Of a DNA stretch of 64,000 bases, positions 27,997 through 37,190 are shown piece after piece; position 1 is the first letter of the stretch, and each line of letters starts with the position of its first letter. The DNA is from Neobacillus paridis. GTDB lineage: Bacteria; Bacillota; Bacilli; Bacillales; Cytobacillaceae. The DNA lies in NCBI RefSeq assembly GCF_016765675.1, contig NZ_JAESWB010000278.1, forward strand, positions 1 through 64,000, read 5' to 3'. The notes beneath the pieces were generated by a model that was not told where the DNA came from, searched no databases, and saw only the letters and a list, made by a program, of their open reading frames with translations. The position numbers and the translations under genes were made by a program.

Positions 27997-29118
27997 ATGG
28001 TGAATCAAGAACGTTTGTTAAAGGAATTTTTAGAGCTTGTACAAATTGATTCAGAAACAAAATACGAAGCAGAAATTGCCAAAGTTTTAAAACAAAAATT
28101 TACCGATTTAGGTCTTGAAGTTTTTGAAGATGATACAACCGCAGTAACAGGACATGGAGCCGGGAATTTAATTTGCACGCTTCCGGCTTCGAAAGAGGGC
28201 GTCGACCCGATTTATTTTTCCTGTCATATGGATACCGTTACACCTGCGAAAGGTGTGAAGCCATCGATTAAAGACGGCTTTGTTGTGACAGACGGAACGA
28301 CCATTTTAGGTGCTGATGATAAAACCGGGATTGCCGTTATGCTGGAAACGATCCGCTTGCTGAAGGAACAAAATCTGCCGCATGGATTAATTCAATTTGT
28401 GGTCTCTGTTGGTGAAGAGTCCGGCCTGCAAGGGGCGAAGGCAATCGACCCGTCGCTGTTAAAAGCTAAATACGGCTATGCACTTGATAGTGACGGCTTA
28501 GTTGGGAACGTCGTAGTCGCAGCGCCAACACAAGCAAAAGTGACAGCGACCATTTACGGAAAAACGGCGCATGCCGGGGTTGCTCCTGAAAAAGGGGTTT
28601 CTGCAATCACGATCGCTGCCAAAGCGATAGCAAAAATGCCGCTGGGAAGAATTGATCAGGAAACAACGGCGAATATCGGTCGTTTTGCAGGCGGACAGGC
28701 AACCAATATCGTTTGTGACCGCGTCGATATTTTAGCGGAGGCTCGTTCGCTTGTTCCGGAAAAAATGGAAGCCCAGGTAAGGAAAATGAAAGAAGCATTT
28801 GAATCGGCTGCTGCGGAAATGGGTGGAAAAGCAGAAGTGAATGTGGAAATCATGTATCCTGGCTTCAAATTTGGCGATGGTGACCAAGTCGTTGAAATCG
28901 CCAAGAAAGCAGCGGCAAAAATTGGGCGCAGTTGTGAATTGCAGCAGAGCGGCGGCGGCAGCGATGCCAATGTTTTTAATGGCTTCAATATTCCAACTGT
29001 TAACCTGGCTGTTGGTTATCAAGAAATTCATACGACCAATGAGCGGATGCCGCTTGAGGAATTATACAAGCTGGCAGAAATGACGTTGGCAATCATCGAT
29101 GTCGTGACAAATCAATAA
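27997..29118 (+). CDS. yqjE: M20/M42-type peptidase, peptidase T-like (YqjE)
   Basis: The 373-residue zinc metallopeptidase resembles tripeptidase/PepT-like proteins. It has the M20 metal and catalytic motifs SCHMDTV, LGADDKTG, GEESGLQG, LDSDG and the C-terminal His in EIHTTNE, with a dimerisation domain between about 185 and 290. There is no signal peptide, so it is cytosolic. The frame opens at GTG 27970, but GGAGGG (27985-27990) and the promoter position favour ATG 27997. The substrate is not known. Confidence 0.88.
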   Translation: MVNQERLLKEFLELVQIDSETKYEAEIAKVLKQKFTDLGLEVFEDDTTAVTGHGAGNLICTLPASKEGVDPIYFSCHMDTVTPAKGVKPSIKDGFVVTDGTTILGADDKTGIAVMLETIRLLKEQNLPHGLIQFVVSVGEESGLQGAKAIDPSLLKAKYGYALDSDGLVGNVVVAAPTQAKVTATIYGKTAHAGVAPEKGVSAITIAAKAIAKMPLGRIDQETTANIGRFAGGQATNIVCDRVDILAEARSLVPEKMEAQVRKMKEAFESAAAEMGGKAEVNVEIMYPGFKFGDGDQVVEIAKKAAAKIGRSCELQQSGGGSDANVFNGFNIPTVNLAVGYQEIHTTNERMPLEELYKLAEMTLAIIDVVTNQ

Positions 29119-29125
29119 TTTGCTG

Positions 29126-29156
29126 GAGAGCCCGTACACTTAGGGCTCTCTTTTTT
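29126..29156 (+). terminator. Terminator after yqjE
   Basis: GAGAGCCC pairs with GGGCTCTC around a 9-base loop, followed by TTTTTT. Confidence 0.88.
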
Positions 29157-29204
29157 GGATTAATAGGGAAGAAAAATTTTTGCTAATTTTATCCTTCCTA
29201 TGTC

Positions 29205-29270
29205 GCATCCATTCAACTACGTCTCATGAACCGCCCTAACGGACTCGTCAATCGGCGAGTTTTCATTTAA
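29205..29270. repeat. Short dispersed repeat, degenerate copy (C)
   Basis: The segment shares GCAT, CAACTACG, CGCCCT, TCGGCGAGTTTTC and a TTTAA end with copy A in the same order, at roughly 70% identity by eye. Like copy B it directly follows a terminator, and it lacks the palindromic head. Confidence 0.5.
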
Positions 29271-29314
29271 TATTAATATAATGGAAAGAGATTATTTTGT
29301 AAGGAAGTGTCGGC

Positions 29315-30583
29315 ATGAAAGAGATGTATCCGAAAAACGGACGAGTCATTTTACATGTTGATATGAATAGTTTCTATGCCTCGGTGGAGATGGCCTATGA
29401 CCCAACCCTAAAGGGGAAACCGCTGGCGATTGCCGGCAATCCTGAAGAACGGAGAGGTATCATTGTAACCTGCAGCTATGAGGCTAGGAAATTTGGAGTG
29501 AAAACAACAATGCCGCTGTGGGAAGCGAAAAAGCTCTGTCCGCAGTTGATTGTTAGAAAACCAAATTTTGAGCGTTACCGGAAGGCTTCAATGGCGATGT
29601 TTGGAATTTTACGGAATTATACCCCGCTTGTTGAACCTGTTTCCATTGACGAAGGATATATGGATATTACCGAAAGCTTTGAGCTTGGAACGCCGCTTGA
29701 AATTGCCGAAAGCATTCAAAAGCGGATTCTTGAACAGCTTGATTTACCTTGCAGCATTGGAATTGCTCCAAATAAATTTTTGGCCAAGACGGCCTCGGAT
29801 ATGAAAAAACCGCTCGGAATTACCATTCTTCGTAAACGTGACATTCCTACTGTACTCTGGCCGCTTGCGACGAACCAAATGCATGGGGTTGGTAAAAAAA
29901 CGGCGGAGAAGCTTGCCACGATTGGAATTCATACAATTAGAGATTTAGCCAGTGCGAATGATCTCCAGCTTAAATCTCTTCTTGGCATCAATGGACTTCG
30001 TTTAAAAGAGCGGGCAAATGGAAAGGACCAACGGCCTGTTGACCCGGAAGCTATTGAGGAATTTAAAAGTATTGGCAACTCTACGACTCTTCCCAAGGAT
30101 GTTAGCAATCAACAAGAACTTTTCCATGTACTGGAATCACTGTCTGAAACGGTTTCGGTCAGACTCAAGCGAAAAAATGTCTTCGCAACTACTTTGGCCA
30201 TAACCATTCGCTATAAGGACCGAAAAACAATAACCAGAAGTAAAAAACTTGCCAATCCAATTCAACTTCCAGAAGATGTGGCATCCATCGCCAAAGAGCT
30301 TCTAATCAAGAATTGGAATGGAGACCCGGTTCGGTTGTTAGGGATCACTGGGTCCGATTTGATTGAGCAAGATCATGCTTATAAACAGTTGGATTTATTT
30401 TCCTACGAGAAAGATGCCAAGCAAGAGCCGTTACTGCATGCCCTTTCAAGTTTAAGGGAGAAATATGGAAAAAATATTATTGAATCGGCTGGTTCCCATA
30501 AAGTCGATCCAAATCATACAATTGGTACCGCAACCAGCTTTAATAAAGATTTCCTGCGCCGTCGTGAACCCGAAAAAGAATAA
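29315..30583 (+). CDS. dinB: DNA polymerase IV (Y family)
   Basis: This translesion polymerase bypasses damaged template bases and is error-prone. The 422-residue product has the catalytic acidic motifs HVDMNSFYASVE and PVSIDEGYMD, helix-hairpin-helix segments (MHGVGKKTAEKLATIGI, LLGINGLRLKERA) and the little-finger domain. The C-terminus includes QLDLFSYE, similar to a beta-clamp binding peptide (QLxLF). ATG 29315 follows AAGGAAGTG. It corresponds to B. subtilis yqjH and is convergent with zwf. Confidence 0.95.
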   Translation: MKEMYPKNGRVILHVDMNSFYASVEMAYDPTLKGKPLAIAGNPEERRGIIVTCSYEARKFGVKTTMPLWEAKKLCPQLIVRKPNFERYRKASMAMFGILRNYTPLVEPVSIDEGYMDITESFELGTPLEIAESIQKRILEQLDLPCSIGIAPNKFLAKTASDMKKPLGITILRKRDIPTVLWPLATNQMHGVGKKTAEKLATIGIHTIRDLASANDLQLKSLLGINGLRLKERANGKDQRPVDPEAIEEFKSIGNSTTLPKDVSNQQELFHVLESLSETVSVRLKRKNVFATTLAITIRYKDRKTITRSKKLANPIQLPEDVASIAKELLIKNWNGDPVRLLGITGSDLIEQDHAYKQLDLFSYEKDAKQEPLLHALSSLREKYGKNIIESAGSHKVDPNHTIGTATSFNKDFLRRREPEKE

Positions 30584-30624
30584 AAGCTCTACTTGCTGGC
30601 AAATCAGCATGTAGAGCTTTTTTT
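30582..30624. terminator. Terminator between dinB and zwf
   Basis: AAAGCTCTAC pairs with GTAGAGCTTT, extended by TTGCTG/CAGCAT, with a T7 tail on the plus strand. It overlaps the zwf stop codon on the other strand. Confidence 0.88.
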
Positions 30625-32119
30625 ATCTACAATTATCAACATCTAAATTATTTATAGGCCACCAGAAAAAGCCGTCCTTTTCCAGCAGTTCATCGGCCGC
30701 TTTTGGTCCCATTGTGCCTGCATCATAGTTTGGAAAGTCTCCCTTCGTTTGGTCCCAAACCTTCGAGATTTCATCCACAAAGGCCCAGGAATAGGCCACT
30801 TCATCCCAGTGGGTAAAATTCGTGGCATCGCCGCGCATGCAGTCGAATAGCAGTTTTTCATAACCCTCCGGGGTGTTCATCGCATATGTGCCTGTATTTG
30901 AAAAGCTTAATTTCACTTCCTGGGCATCAAGGTGACTGCCAGCCTTCTTGGCATTCAAATGCAACGTAATACCTTCCTCCGGTTGAATATGAATCACCAG
31001 CAAGTTTGGGCTTAGCTCTTTTTCCGGCCGATAATATAAATTCATCGGAATATCTTTAAATTGAATGACAATTTTTGTCGATTTCGTTTCCATTCTTTTT
31101 CCTGTTCGGATGTAAAATGGTACGCCAGCCCAGCGAAAATTGTCAATCATCACTTTTCCGGCAACAAATGTTTCGGTATTGGATTCATTGTTAACCATTG
31201 GTTCATCACGATATTTAGGAACCTTTTTTTGATCAATTTCTCCTTCCCCGTACTGTCCGCGGACGAAATAATCATTGACTGCTTCACCTTTGATGGTGCG
31301 AAGTGAGCGAAAGACCCTTACTTTTTCCAAACGGATCTCTTTTGTCGTCAGGCTGATTGGCGGCTCCATTGCCAACAGTGCGACGATTTGCATCATATGG
31401 TTTTGCAGCATATCACGCAATGCCCCACTCGATTCGTAATAGCGCCCCCGTTCTTCAACCCCAAGGGTCTCACTCGAAGTAATCTGAATGTTGGAGATAT
31501 AGCGGTTATTCCAAAGCGGCTCAAAAATCGCATTGGCAAAACGGATTACCTCAATATTGCGAACCATTTCTTTTCCTAAATAATGGTCAATCCGATAAAT
31601 CTCCTCTTCGGAGAAGGCTGTTCTAATTTGTTCGTTTAATTCCTTAGCCGATTCCAAGTCATGCCCGAATGGTTTTTCAATGACCAGGCGTTTGTACCCC
31701 TTAACGTTTGTTAACCCGTCTGCTTTTAAATGCAGGGCAATCGACCCGAAAAACTCCGGTGCCATTGCGAGGTAAAAGATGCGATTGCCTTCAAGATGAT
31801 TGTGGGTATCGATCTCATCGGCAAGCTTTTTTAAAGCAATATAGGAGTTGGAATCTGTTACATCATGTGACTGATAGTAAAAATGGGAAGCGAATTGATC
31901 TAGGTTCTGCTTTGCTCCTAATGCCGATGTGACTGAGTCCTTTACTGATTGTTGAAACTGATCATTCGAAAGAGGCCTTCTGGCAACACCAATTACGGCA
32001 AATCGGTTCGCTATTCGGCCTCGTTCAAATAGACGGTATAGAGATGGAAAAAGCTTGCGCTTAGCTAGATCACCCGTTGCTCCAAAAATCATTATCAAGG
32101 TCGTCATGTTTTGTTCCAA
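30623..32119 (-). CDS. zwf: Glucose-6-phosphate 1-dehydrogenase
   Basis: Zwf oxidises glucose-6-phosphate with NADP+ in the first step of the pentose phosphate pathway. The product has the dinucleotide motif IFGATGDLAKRK and the signature RIDHYLGKEMVRN with the catalytic His. The frame extends to ATG 32140, which has only a weak ribosome site. Within that extension AAAGAGGT lies 10 bp before TTG 32119, giving 498 residues and an N-terminus (MEQNMTTLIMIFGATGD) like the family. I prefer TTG 32119, with ATG 32140 (505 residues) as the alternative. A SigA promoter is present upstream. Confidence 0.94.
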   Translation of the reverse strand: MEQNMTTLIMIFGATGDLAKRKLFPSLYRLFERGRIANRFAVIGVARRPLSNDQFQQSVKDSVTSALGAKQNLDQFASHFYYQSHDVTDSNSYIALKKLADEIDTHNHLEGNRIFYLAMAPEFFGSIALHLKADGLTNVKGYKRLVIEKPFGHDLESAKELNEQIRTAFSEEEIYRIDHYLGKEMVRNIEVIRFANAIFEPLWNNRYISNIQITSSETLGVEERGRYYESSGALRDMLQNHMMQIVALLAMEPPISLTTKEIRLEKVRVFRSLRTIKGEAVNDYFVRGQYGEGEIDQKKVPKYRDEPMVNNESNTETFVAGKVMIDNFRWAGVPFYIRTGKRMETKSTKIVIQFKDIPMNLYYRPEKELSPNLLVIHIQPEEGITLHLNAKKAGSHLDAQEVKLSFSNTGTYAMNTPEGYEKLLFDCMRGDATNFTHWDEVAYSWAFVDEISKVWDQTKGDFPNYDAGTMGPKAADELLEKDGFFWWPINNLDVDNCR

Positions 32120-32178
32120 AATGTTGTTACCTCTTTTCATGCAGCAAAACTTGCCTATGTATTTTATGAAACAAAATA

Positions 32179-32207
32179 ATACTATCGGTTTATTTTAGAT
32201 TTCTCAA
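32179..32207 (-). promoter_or_regulatory. Promoter of zwf
   Basis: On the minus strand TTGAGA (32202-32207), 17 bp and TAGTAT (32179-32184). It lies 60-90 bp before the zwf start. Confidence 0.6.
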
Positions 32208-32305
32208 ATATATTGCTTTGCATGTATCCATTTAAAAGATTTAGGCAATTGATTTCGTTTATGCTATATTATCCATATTGAGTGATTGGAACGGAGGCTT
32301 TCATG

Positions 32306-33229
32306 ATGGATATTTTTTTCTTGGGAACCGGTGCCGGGATGCCTGCAAAACTGCGTAATGTTACTTCAATAGCATTAAAGCTGCTGGAGGAACGGGGGGC
32401 GGTATGGCTGTTTGATGCTGGTGAGGCTACTCAGCATCAAATATTACATACAACAATAAAACCGCGGCGAATTGAAAAAATTTTTATTACGCATCTCCAT
32501 GGTGACCATATATATGGTCTGCCAGGGCTTTTAGCAAGCCGCTCTTTTCAAGGCGGAGAATCAGAGGTTACTGTTTATGGTCCCAAAGGCATTAAAGAAT
32601 TCTTGCAGGTAAGTTTGTCTATCAGCCAGACCTATTTGAAATATCCGTTAAAGATAATTGAAATAGAGGAAGGACTTGTGTTTGAAGATGAGCAATTTTC
32701 AGTGGAAGTCCGCCTGCTTGACCATGGAGTCCCGTCCTTTGGTTACCGGATTGCCGAAAAGGACCGGCCGGGTACATTGCTGGTTGATAAGTTGATAGCA
32801 GCCGGTGTACGGCCGGGGCCCGTTTTTAAAAAAATTAAGAATGGCGAAGCCGTAACGTTAGAGGATGGCCGGGTACTTAATGCAGGGGAATTTGTCGGTC
32901 CTCCGCAGAAAGGGAGAGTGGTGACAATTCTCGGAGATACCAGGTATTGTGAGAACGCGATTCTGCTGGCGAAAGAGGCCGACCTGTTAATCCATGAAGC
33001 AACCTTCTCGAAGGGGGAGGAGAAGCTTGCTTTTGATTATTTTCATTCCACTACCTTCCAGGCGGCTGAAGTGGCCAAACAAGCGGGATGCAAACAGTTA
33101 TGCCTAACCCACATCAGCTCTCGTTACGATAAAGCTGCTTGGTTGAAATTAGTGGCGGAAGCTCGTGAAATCTTTTCTAATACCGAAATTGCCGAGGATT
33201 TTAAGGAGATTACGATTCCTTACAAATAG
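32306..33229 (+). CDS. rnz: Ribonuclease Z (tRNA 3' endonuclease)
   Basis: RNase Z trims the 3' trailer of tRNA precursors lacking an encoded CCA. From ATG 32306 the product is 307 residues, the length of the B. subtilis enzyme. It has the metallo-beta-lactamase motif HLHGDH, GLPGLL, the exosite arm region ([20 protein letters not shown]), LGDTR and the C-terminal His in THISSRY. The frame opens at GTG 32282, but CGGAGG (32292-32297) lies inside that extension and best fits ATG 32306. Confidence 0.95.
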   Translation: MDIFFLGTGAGMPAKLRNVTSIALKLLEERGAVWLFDAGEATQHQILHTTIKPRRIEKIFITHLHGDHIYGLPGLLASRSFQGGESEVTVYGPKGIKEFLQVSLSISQTYLKYPLKIIEIEEGLVFEDEQFSVEVRLLDHGVPSFGYRIAEKDRPGTLLVDKLIAAGVRPGPVFKKIKNGEAVTLEDGRVLNAGEFVGPPQKGRVVTILGDTRYCENAILLAKEADLLIHEATFSKGEEKLAFDYFHSTTFQAAEVAKQAGCKQLCLTHISSRYDKAAWLKLVAEAREIFSNTEIAEDFKEITIPYK

Positions 33230-33291
33230 CCTGATTTTTTAGACAAAATTGCTTAAAGTTCGCTGCAAATGTCGTAAAGAAGTAGGATGTG

Positions 33292-33499
33292 GGACAAACC
33301 GAGGTGAAAATCTGGCTGAAATGTCTTTCATCAAGGGGATGAAGGACAAACCAAGGTGAAAATCTGGCCGAAATGTCTTTCATCAAGGGGATGAAGGACA
33401 AACCGAGGTGAAAAACCGATCGAAATGTCTTTCATCAAGGGGATGAAGGACAAACCGAGACGAAAAACTGGTCGAAATGTCCTTCATCATAGGTGAACG
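33292..33499. repeat. Tandem array of four 52-bp hairpin-forming units
   Basis: Units start at 33292, 33344, 33396 and 33448, each beginning GGACAAACC, with only a few differences. Across each unit junction TGTCTTTCATC pairs with GATGAAGGACA (11 bp with one G-U, loop AAGGG), giving hairpins at 33322-33348, 33374-33400 and 33426-33452. A weaker one follows at 33483-33506. The period is not a multiple of three, so it is not a repeat peptide. It fills the gap between convergent rnz and namA; the rest of 33230-33577 holds only the namA terminator. Confidence 0.9.
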
Positions 33500-33536
33500 T
33501 GATGAAAAATTGTGAGAAATGCAGCCGTATCAAAAC

Positions 33537-33564
33537 GAAAAAATAGTCCCGGATTTCTCCGGGA
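33537..33564 (-). terminator. Terminator of namA
   Basis: On the minus strand TCCCGGA-GAAA-TCCGGGA (33547-33564) is followed by CTATTTTTT. Confidence 0.8.
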
Positions 33565-33577
33565 TCATTTTGCTATA

Positions 33578-34597
33578 TTACAACCACCCGCGCTCGTACT
33601 GCTTAGGTGCTTCAATTTCGACTCCAAGTTCTTTTGCGGCTGTCCGCGGCCAGTACGGGTCGCGCAGCAATTCCCGTCCTAAAAAGACCAGGTCAGCACG
33701 ATCATTTTGTAATATTTCTTCCGCCTGAATTGGGGAGGTAATTAATCCTACTGCACCGGTTGCAATTCCGGCCTCGTTCCTGATGATTTCTGAATAAGGC
33801 ACTTGATAGCTGGGAAAGGCATGGATGTGTGCCGGAACAACAGCACCGGAGCTGACATCAATTAAATCAACACCTTGTTCCTTCATCCACTTAGAAAATA
33901 TTATGTAGTCTGCCGGCGTTAATCCATTCTCATGATAATCATTCGCGGAAACACGAACAAATAGCGGACCATCCCACACGGTTTTCACTGCATCAATCAC
34001 TTCACGAAGGATCCGGTAGCGGTTTTCCGCTGTCCCGCCATATTCATCGTTCCTCTTGTTCGAAAGCGGGGATAGGAACTGGTTGATTAAATACCCGTGG
34101 GCGCCGTGAATTTCAATCACATCAAAGCCCGCTTTCTTAGCGCGCTCGGCCCCTTTTTTAAAGGCTTCAACGGTTTCTGCAATCTCTATTTTTGTCATCT
34201 CTTTAGGTTTTTTTGATTGTTCGTTAAAAGCAATCGCTGATGGCGCGACGATCTCCCCTTCCAGCACGGCTTTTCTGCCGGCATGGGCGAGCTGAATTCC
34301 AATCCTGGCACCATGCTCTTTCACAAGGCCGACAAGCTCCTGGAACCCTTCAATATGCTCATCGCCCCAGATGCCTAAATCCTGTGGTGAAATTCGTCCT
34401 TGCGGTGTCACGGCTGTTGCTTCCACAATGATTAAGCCCACTTGTCCGACCGCTCTGGATGTATAGTGGGTACGATGCCAATTTTGTATATGTCCATCCT
34501 CATTATGGCTGGAATACATGCACATCGGCGACATTACGATACGATTTTTTAAGGTAACATCCTTAATCGTATAAGGAGAAAATAATTTTGTTGTCAT
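33578..34597 (-). CDS. namA: NADPH dehydrogenase NamA (old yellow enzyme, YqjM type)
   Basis: This FMN flavoenzyme reduces activated C=C bonds and nitro compounds with NADPH and is induced by oxidative or xenobiotic stress in relatives. The 339-residue TIM barrel has MSPMCMYSS (the regulatory Cys near residue 26), the [19 protein letters not shown] substrate/FMN segment and [13 protein letters not shown] at the C-terminus. The ATG start has an ideal AAGGAGG 7 bp upstream. It is monocistronic with its own terminator. Confidence 0.95.
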   Translation of the reverse strand: MTTKLFSPYTIKDVTLKNRIVMSPMCMYSSHNEDGHIQNWHRTHYTSRAVGQVGLIIVEATAVTPQGRISPQDLGIWGDEHIEGFQELVGLVKEHGARIGIQLAHAGRKAVLEGEIVAPSAIAFNEQSKKPKEMTKIEIAETVEAFKKGAERAKKAGFDVIEIHGAHGYLINQFLSPLSNKRNDEYGGTAENRYRILREVIDAVKTVWDGPLFVRVSANDYHENGLTPADYIIFSKWMKEQGVDLIDVSSGAVVPAHIHAFPSYQVPYSEIIRNEAGIATGAVGLITSPIQAEEILQNDRADLVFLGRELLRDPYWPRTAAKELGVEIEAPKQYERGWL

Positions 34598-34663
34598 TTC
34601 GATACCTCCTTGATAGATTGAACCACTTTTAGTATAGCAAATGACCTCAAAATAATGTGCAAT

Positions 34664-35818
34664 TTAGCTTTTGTCTTTTTCCCTCAGTTCACTTAAACGG
34701 TAGGTTGTTTCGCGCCAAACTATTCCACCGCGTTTAAAGGTGAGAAAGCTCGCCCGGACAATTGAATAGATAAACAATAAAGCAGTAATTGGCAAGACGA
34801 GAAACAGGAGAGGGGAGAAGCTCGTCATTCTTTTTATGATGAAAAAGTAATGAATCCCGCTTAAGATAATATTTCCTAAGCTCAAAAGGGCGATAGCTTT
34901 ATTGCTGGAAAAAACCATGATAAATGGAAGCACATTGGTGGCAAAAACGCCGAATATTGCAAAAAACACCATGCCAATGCGATAATTTAACCCCGCAAAC
35001 GTATTTTTCTCAAGTCCGACAAATGCTTCTTTAAGACTGCCGTACCACTCCACTTCAATTAATCGCTGTGCGGTAACAATTCGCTGCCGGAAACCCGCCT
35101 TTTTCAACTTCATTCCCAGCTGCAGGTCATCATCGGGGCGCATTTTGATTTTTTCATGAGTGCCCAATGCCTTGTAGGCCGATTTCCTCACAAGATTAAA
35201 GGCCCCGATTCCAGTGCCATTTTTTGATTTAGGGTTATTAGCCATCCATGGCCGTTTATAAAAAGAAAATCCAAACAGGAAGTAGGCAACAAATGTCTTC
35301 AGCCAAAACTTTTTGGCATTTAGGTTTGGTGCGGCCGTTAAATGGTCGAGTTGGTGCCTTTCAAAGTAATGCAGTGCTTTGGCAAAAGCCTTCGGCTGGT
35401 AATTGACATCGGCATCGGTAAATAGCAGCCACTTTCCGGAAGCATTTAAAGCTCCTGTATATAAGGCATGGTTTTTGCCGAGCCAGCCTTCCGGTAAGCT
35501 TTTAATATGAATCACCGTAATGCGTGAATCTATTAATGCCAATTCATCCATGATTGCCCCAGTACGGTCGGTAGAGCGGTCATTGATGAGGAGCCATTCT
35601 ACATTTTTATAGGTTTGCTTTAGCTGGGTTAAAATACTTGGTTTAATATGTTTTTCTTCATGTCGCGCTGCAACAATGACAGATAATAGCTCTCCGGTTT
35701 CCAGTTCTTGCTGCGTCTCTAACTCATCCAAATTTTTAAGTCCTATTAAGGCGTCTGCCAAAAAGGCAAGCCATACAATCATGCCGATAGTGAATAAAAC
35801 GATAAGTATGATTTCCAT
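34664..35818 (-). CDS. Membrane glycosyltransferase, family 2
   Basis: The 384-residue protein has an N-terminal membrane segment (about 3-25) and a GT-A domain with SVIVAARHEE, NDRSTDRTG, the DxD-type metal motif FTDADVNY and a late acidic motif RPDDDLQLG. Three or more transmembrane segments lie after about residue 280. The layout resembles HpnB/CrtQ-like transferases that act on lipid acceptors. Donor and acceptor are unknown. It lies 73 bp after proI on the same strand and is not part of the usual B. subtilis order. Confidence 0.8.
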   Translation of the reverse strand: MEIILIVLFTIGMIVWLAFLADALIGLKNLDELETQQELETGELLSVIVAARHEEKHIKPSILTQLKQTYKNVEWLLINDRSTDRTGAIMDELALIDSRITVIHIKSLPEGWLGKNHALYTGALNASGKWLLFTDADVNYQPKAFAKALHYFERHQLDHLTAAPNLNAKKFWLKTFVAYFLFGFSFYKRPWMANNPKSKNGTGIGAFNLVRKSAYKALGTHEKIKMRPDDDLQLGMKLKKAGFRQRIVTAQRLIEVEWYGSLKEAFVGLEKNTFAGLNYRIGMVFFAIFGVFATNVLPFIMVFSSNKAIALLSLGNIILSGIHYFFIIKRMTSFSPLLFLVLPITALLFIYSIVRASFLTFKRGGIVWRETTYRLSELREKDKS

Positions 35819-35891
35819 CTTTCCAATTCCTTTTTCGCAGTATTACTTTCAGTATATGAAAGATAGAGGTGAAGTAGCAGGCATGCATCAA

Positions 35892-36725
35892 CTAATAAAC
35901 TTTCAGTTCTGAGGATAAAGCATCCCCCATTTTTTTAGACTGTGTGGCGGCTGCTTTAATACAGGAAATAAACGCTTGCCGAACCCCATTTTCTTCAAGA
36001 ATCCGCACTCCAGCCTCTGTTGTGCCGCCTGGACTGGTTACTTCCCGCCGCAACTCCTCAGGCGGTTTGGCCGAACTTCTAACCATTTCTGCTGCCCCAA
36101 TAAGTGTTTGAACAATCAGTTGTTTTGCTATTTGTTTTTCGAGTCCAATTTCCACAGCACTGTTTTCCATCGCCTCAATCAAATAGTATATATAGGCTGG
36201 GCCGCTTCCGGACAATCCGGTTACAGCATCTAGCTGCTCTTCCTCAACAAATGTTGCCAAGCCAACTGTTTCGAACAGCTTCCGTGTGGTTTCTAACTGA
36301 CTCTTTGACACACGTTCATTCACGGCAATCGCCGTTGCAGATTTTCCCACAGCTGCAGATGTATTAGGCATCGCTCTAACAACCGCCAGTTGCTTACCCG
36401 CGATCCTTTCAATGGTTTGCAGCGAAACTCCCGCAAGTACTGAGACAATTAGCATTTGTTCCGATAAATGGCCACGTATTTTGGCAATTGCCTGGGCCGC
36501 GTCCTTGGGCTTCATGGCCAGAATGACAATGTCAGTCCCGTCAAAAAGCGTTTGTAAATCATATGTCCCATTGATGCCGTAGCGTTTCTCCAAATATTGT
36601 AATCTCTCCTGATTGGACTGGTTTGTTACCCAAACATTCTTTTGCTTCACAAAGCCATTTTCAAGTATTCCCGAAATAATCGCTTCAGCCATTGAACCGC
36701 CGCCGACGATGGTCATTTTTTTCAT
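35892..36725 (-). CDS. proI: Pyrroline-5-carboxylate reductase
   Basis: This enzyme reduces pyrroline-5-carboxylate to proline with NAD(P)H. The 277-residue product has the N-terminal dinucleotide motif VGGGSMAEAII, AMKPKD, MPNTSAAVG and the conserved ALTGSGPAY-like stretch, here AVTGLSGSGPAYIYYLIEAM. The final signature is EVTSPGGTTEAGV. ATG 36725 follows AAAGGGGATA. Its leader is a T-box with a proline specifier, so expression rises when tRNA-Pro is uncharged. Confidence 0.95.
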   Translation of the reverse strand: MKKMTIVGGGSMAEAIISGILENGFVKQKNVWVTNQSNQERLQYLEKRYGINGTYDLQTLFDGTDIVILAMKPKDAAQAIAKIRGHLSEQMLIVSVLAGVSLQTIERIAGKQLAVVRAMPNTSAAVGKSATAIAVNERVSKSQLETTRKLFETVGLATFVEEEQLDAVTGLSGSGPAYIYYLIEAMENSAVEIGLEKQIAKQLIVQTLIGAAEMVRSSAKPPEELRREVTSPGGTTEAGVRILEENGVRQAFISCIKAAATQSKKMGDALSSELKVY

Positions 36726-36757
36726 CGAATATATCCCCTTTCCGTTTTAAAAATATA

Positions 36758-37017
36758 AAAAGACCTTTCATCCGTAAAGGACGAAAGGTCTTAGCTTCCG
36801 CGGTACCACCTTCATTTACCTTAAGCAACAGCTGCTGCCATGAGGTTCTCTCAACTTCCGTTAACGCCGGAATACGTTAGGTTTGCCTAACTGCTCATAA
36901 GGTAGGTTCAATGATCAAGAGGGCGGTGAAGCCTTTCAGCCTGGTTGAGCCTCACTCTCTTTCGCCGTTTCTCATTTACTGGCCTTACTCATCGCAAGAA
37001 AACGAATCAAAGTTTTA
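36758..37017 (-). promoter_or_regulatory. T-box riboswitch, proline-specific, upstream of proI
   Basis: The T-box core GGTGGTACCGCGG lies at 36798-36810 on the minus strand. A terminator with arms AAGACCTTTC/GAAAGGTCTT and a T5 tail (36758-36791) follows it. Stem I upstream contains GAACCTACC, in which CCU (36904-36906) is in the specifier position and encodes proline, matching the gene controlled. The variable base in the tRNA-pairing GTGGT is T, as expected for a tRNA with an A discriminator. Confidence 0.93.
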
Positions 37018-37023
37018 ATAGTG

Positions 37024-37053
37024 ATTATGCTGGATAGACAGTCCATCTGTCAA
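37024..37053 (-). promoter_or_regulatory. Promoter of the proI T-box leader
   Basis: On the minus strand TTGACA (37048-37053), 18 bp and CATAAT (37024-37029). The start of transcription would be near 37017. Confidence 0.7.
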
Positions 37054-37190
37054 GAGGTAAATTTCACAATTTTCGATTTTTTAGAAAATAATCGTATAAA
37101 AATAATGACAACTTTAGAAAAAATCGTTACACTTTAAACATATATTTACAGTATCGAACTATTTAACAATAATATTGAGGGGTTTTTACT

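Noticed and set aside
33210-33401. Minus-strand frame with repeating peptide motif over the 52-bp array
   Set aside because: The period is not a multiple of three, so the repeat falls in different frames. No ribosome site was seen. The apparent peptide repeats come from the DNA repeat.
37061-37095. CodY-like AATTTTC/GAAAAT sequence near the proI promoter
   Set aside because: The two halves are too far apart to match the 15-bp CodY motif without several mismatches.
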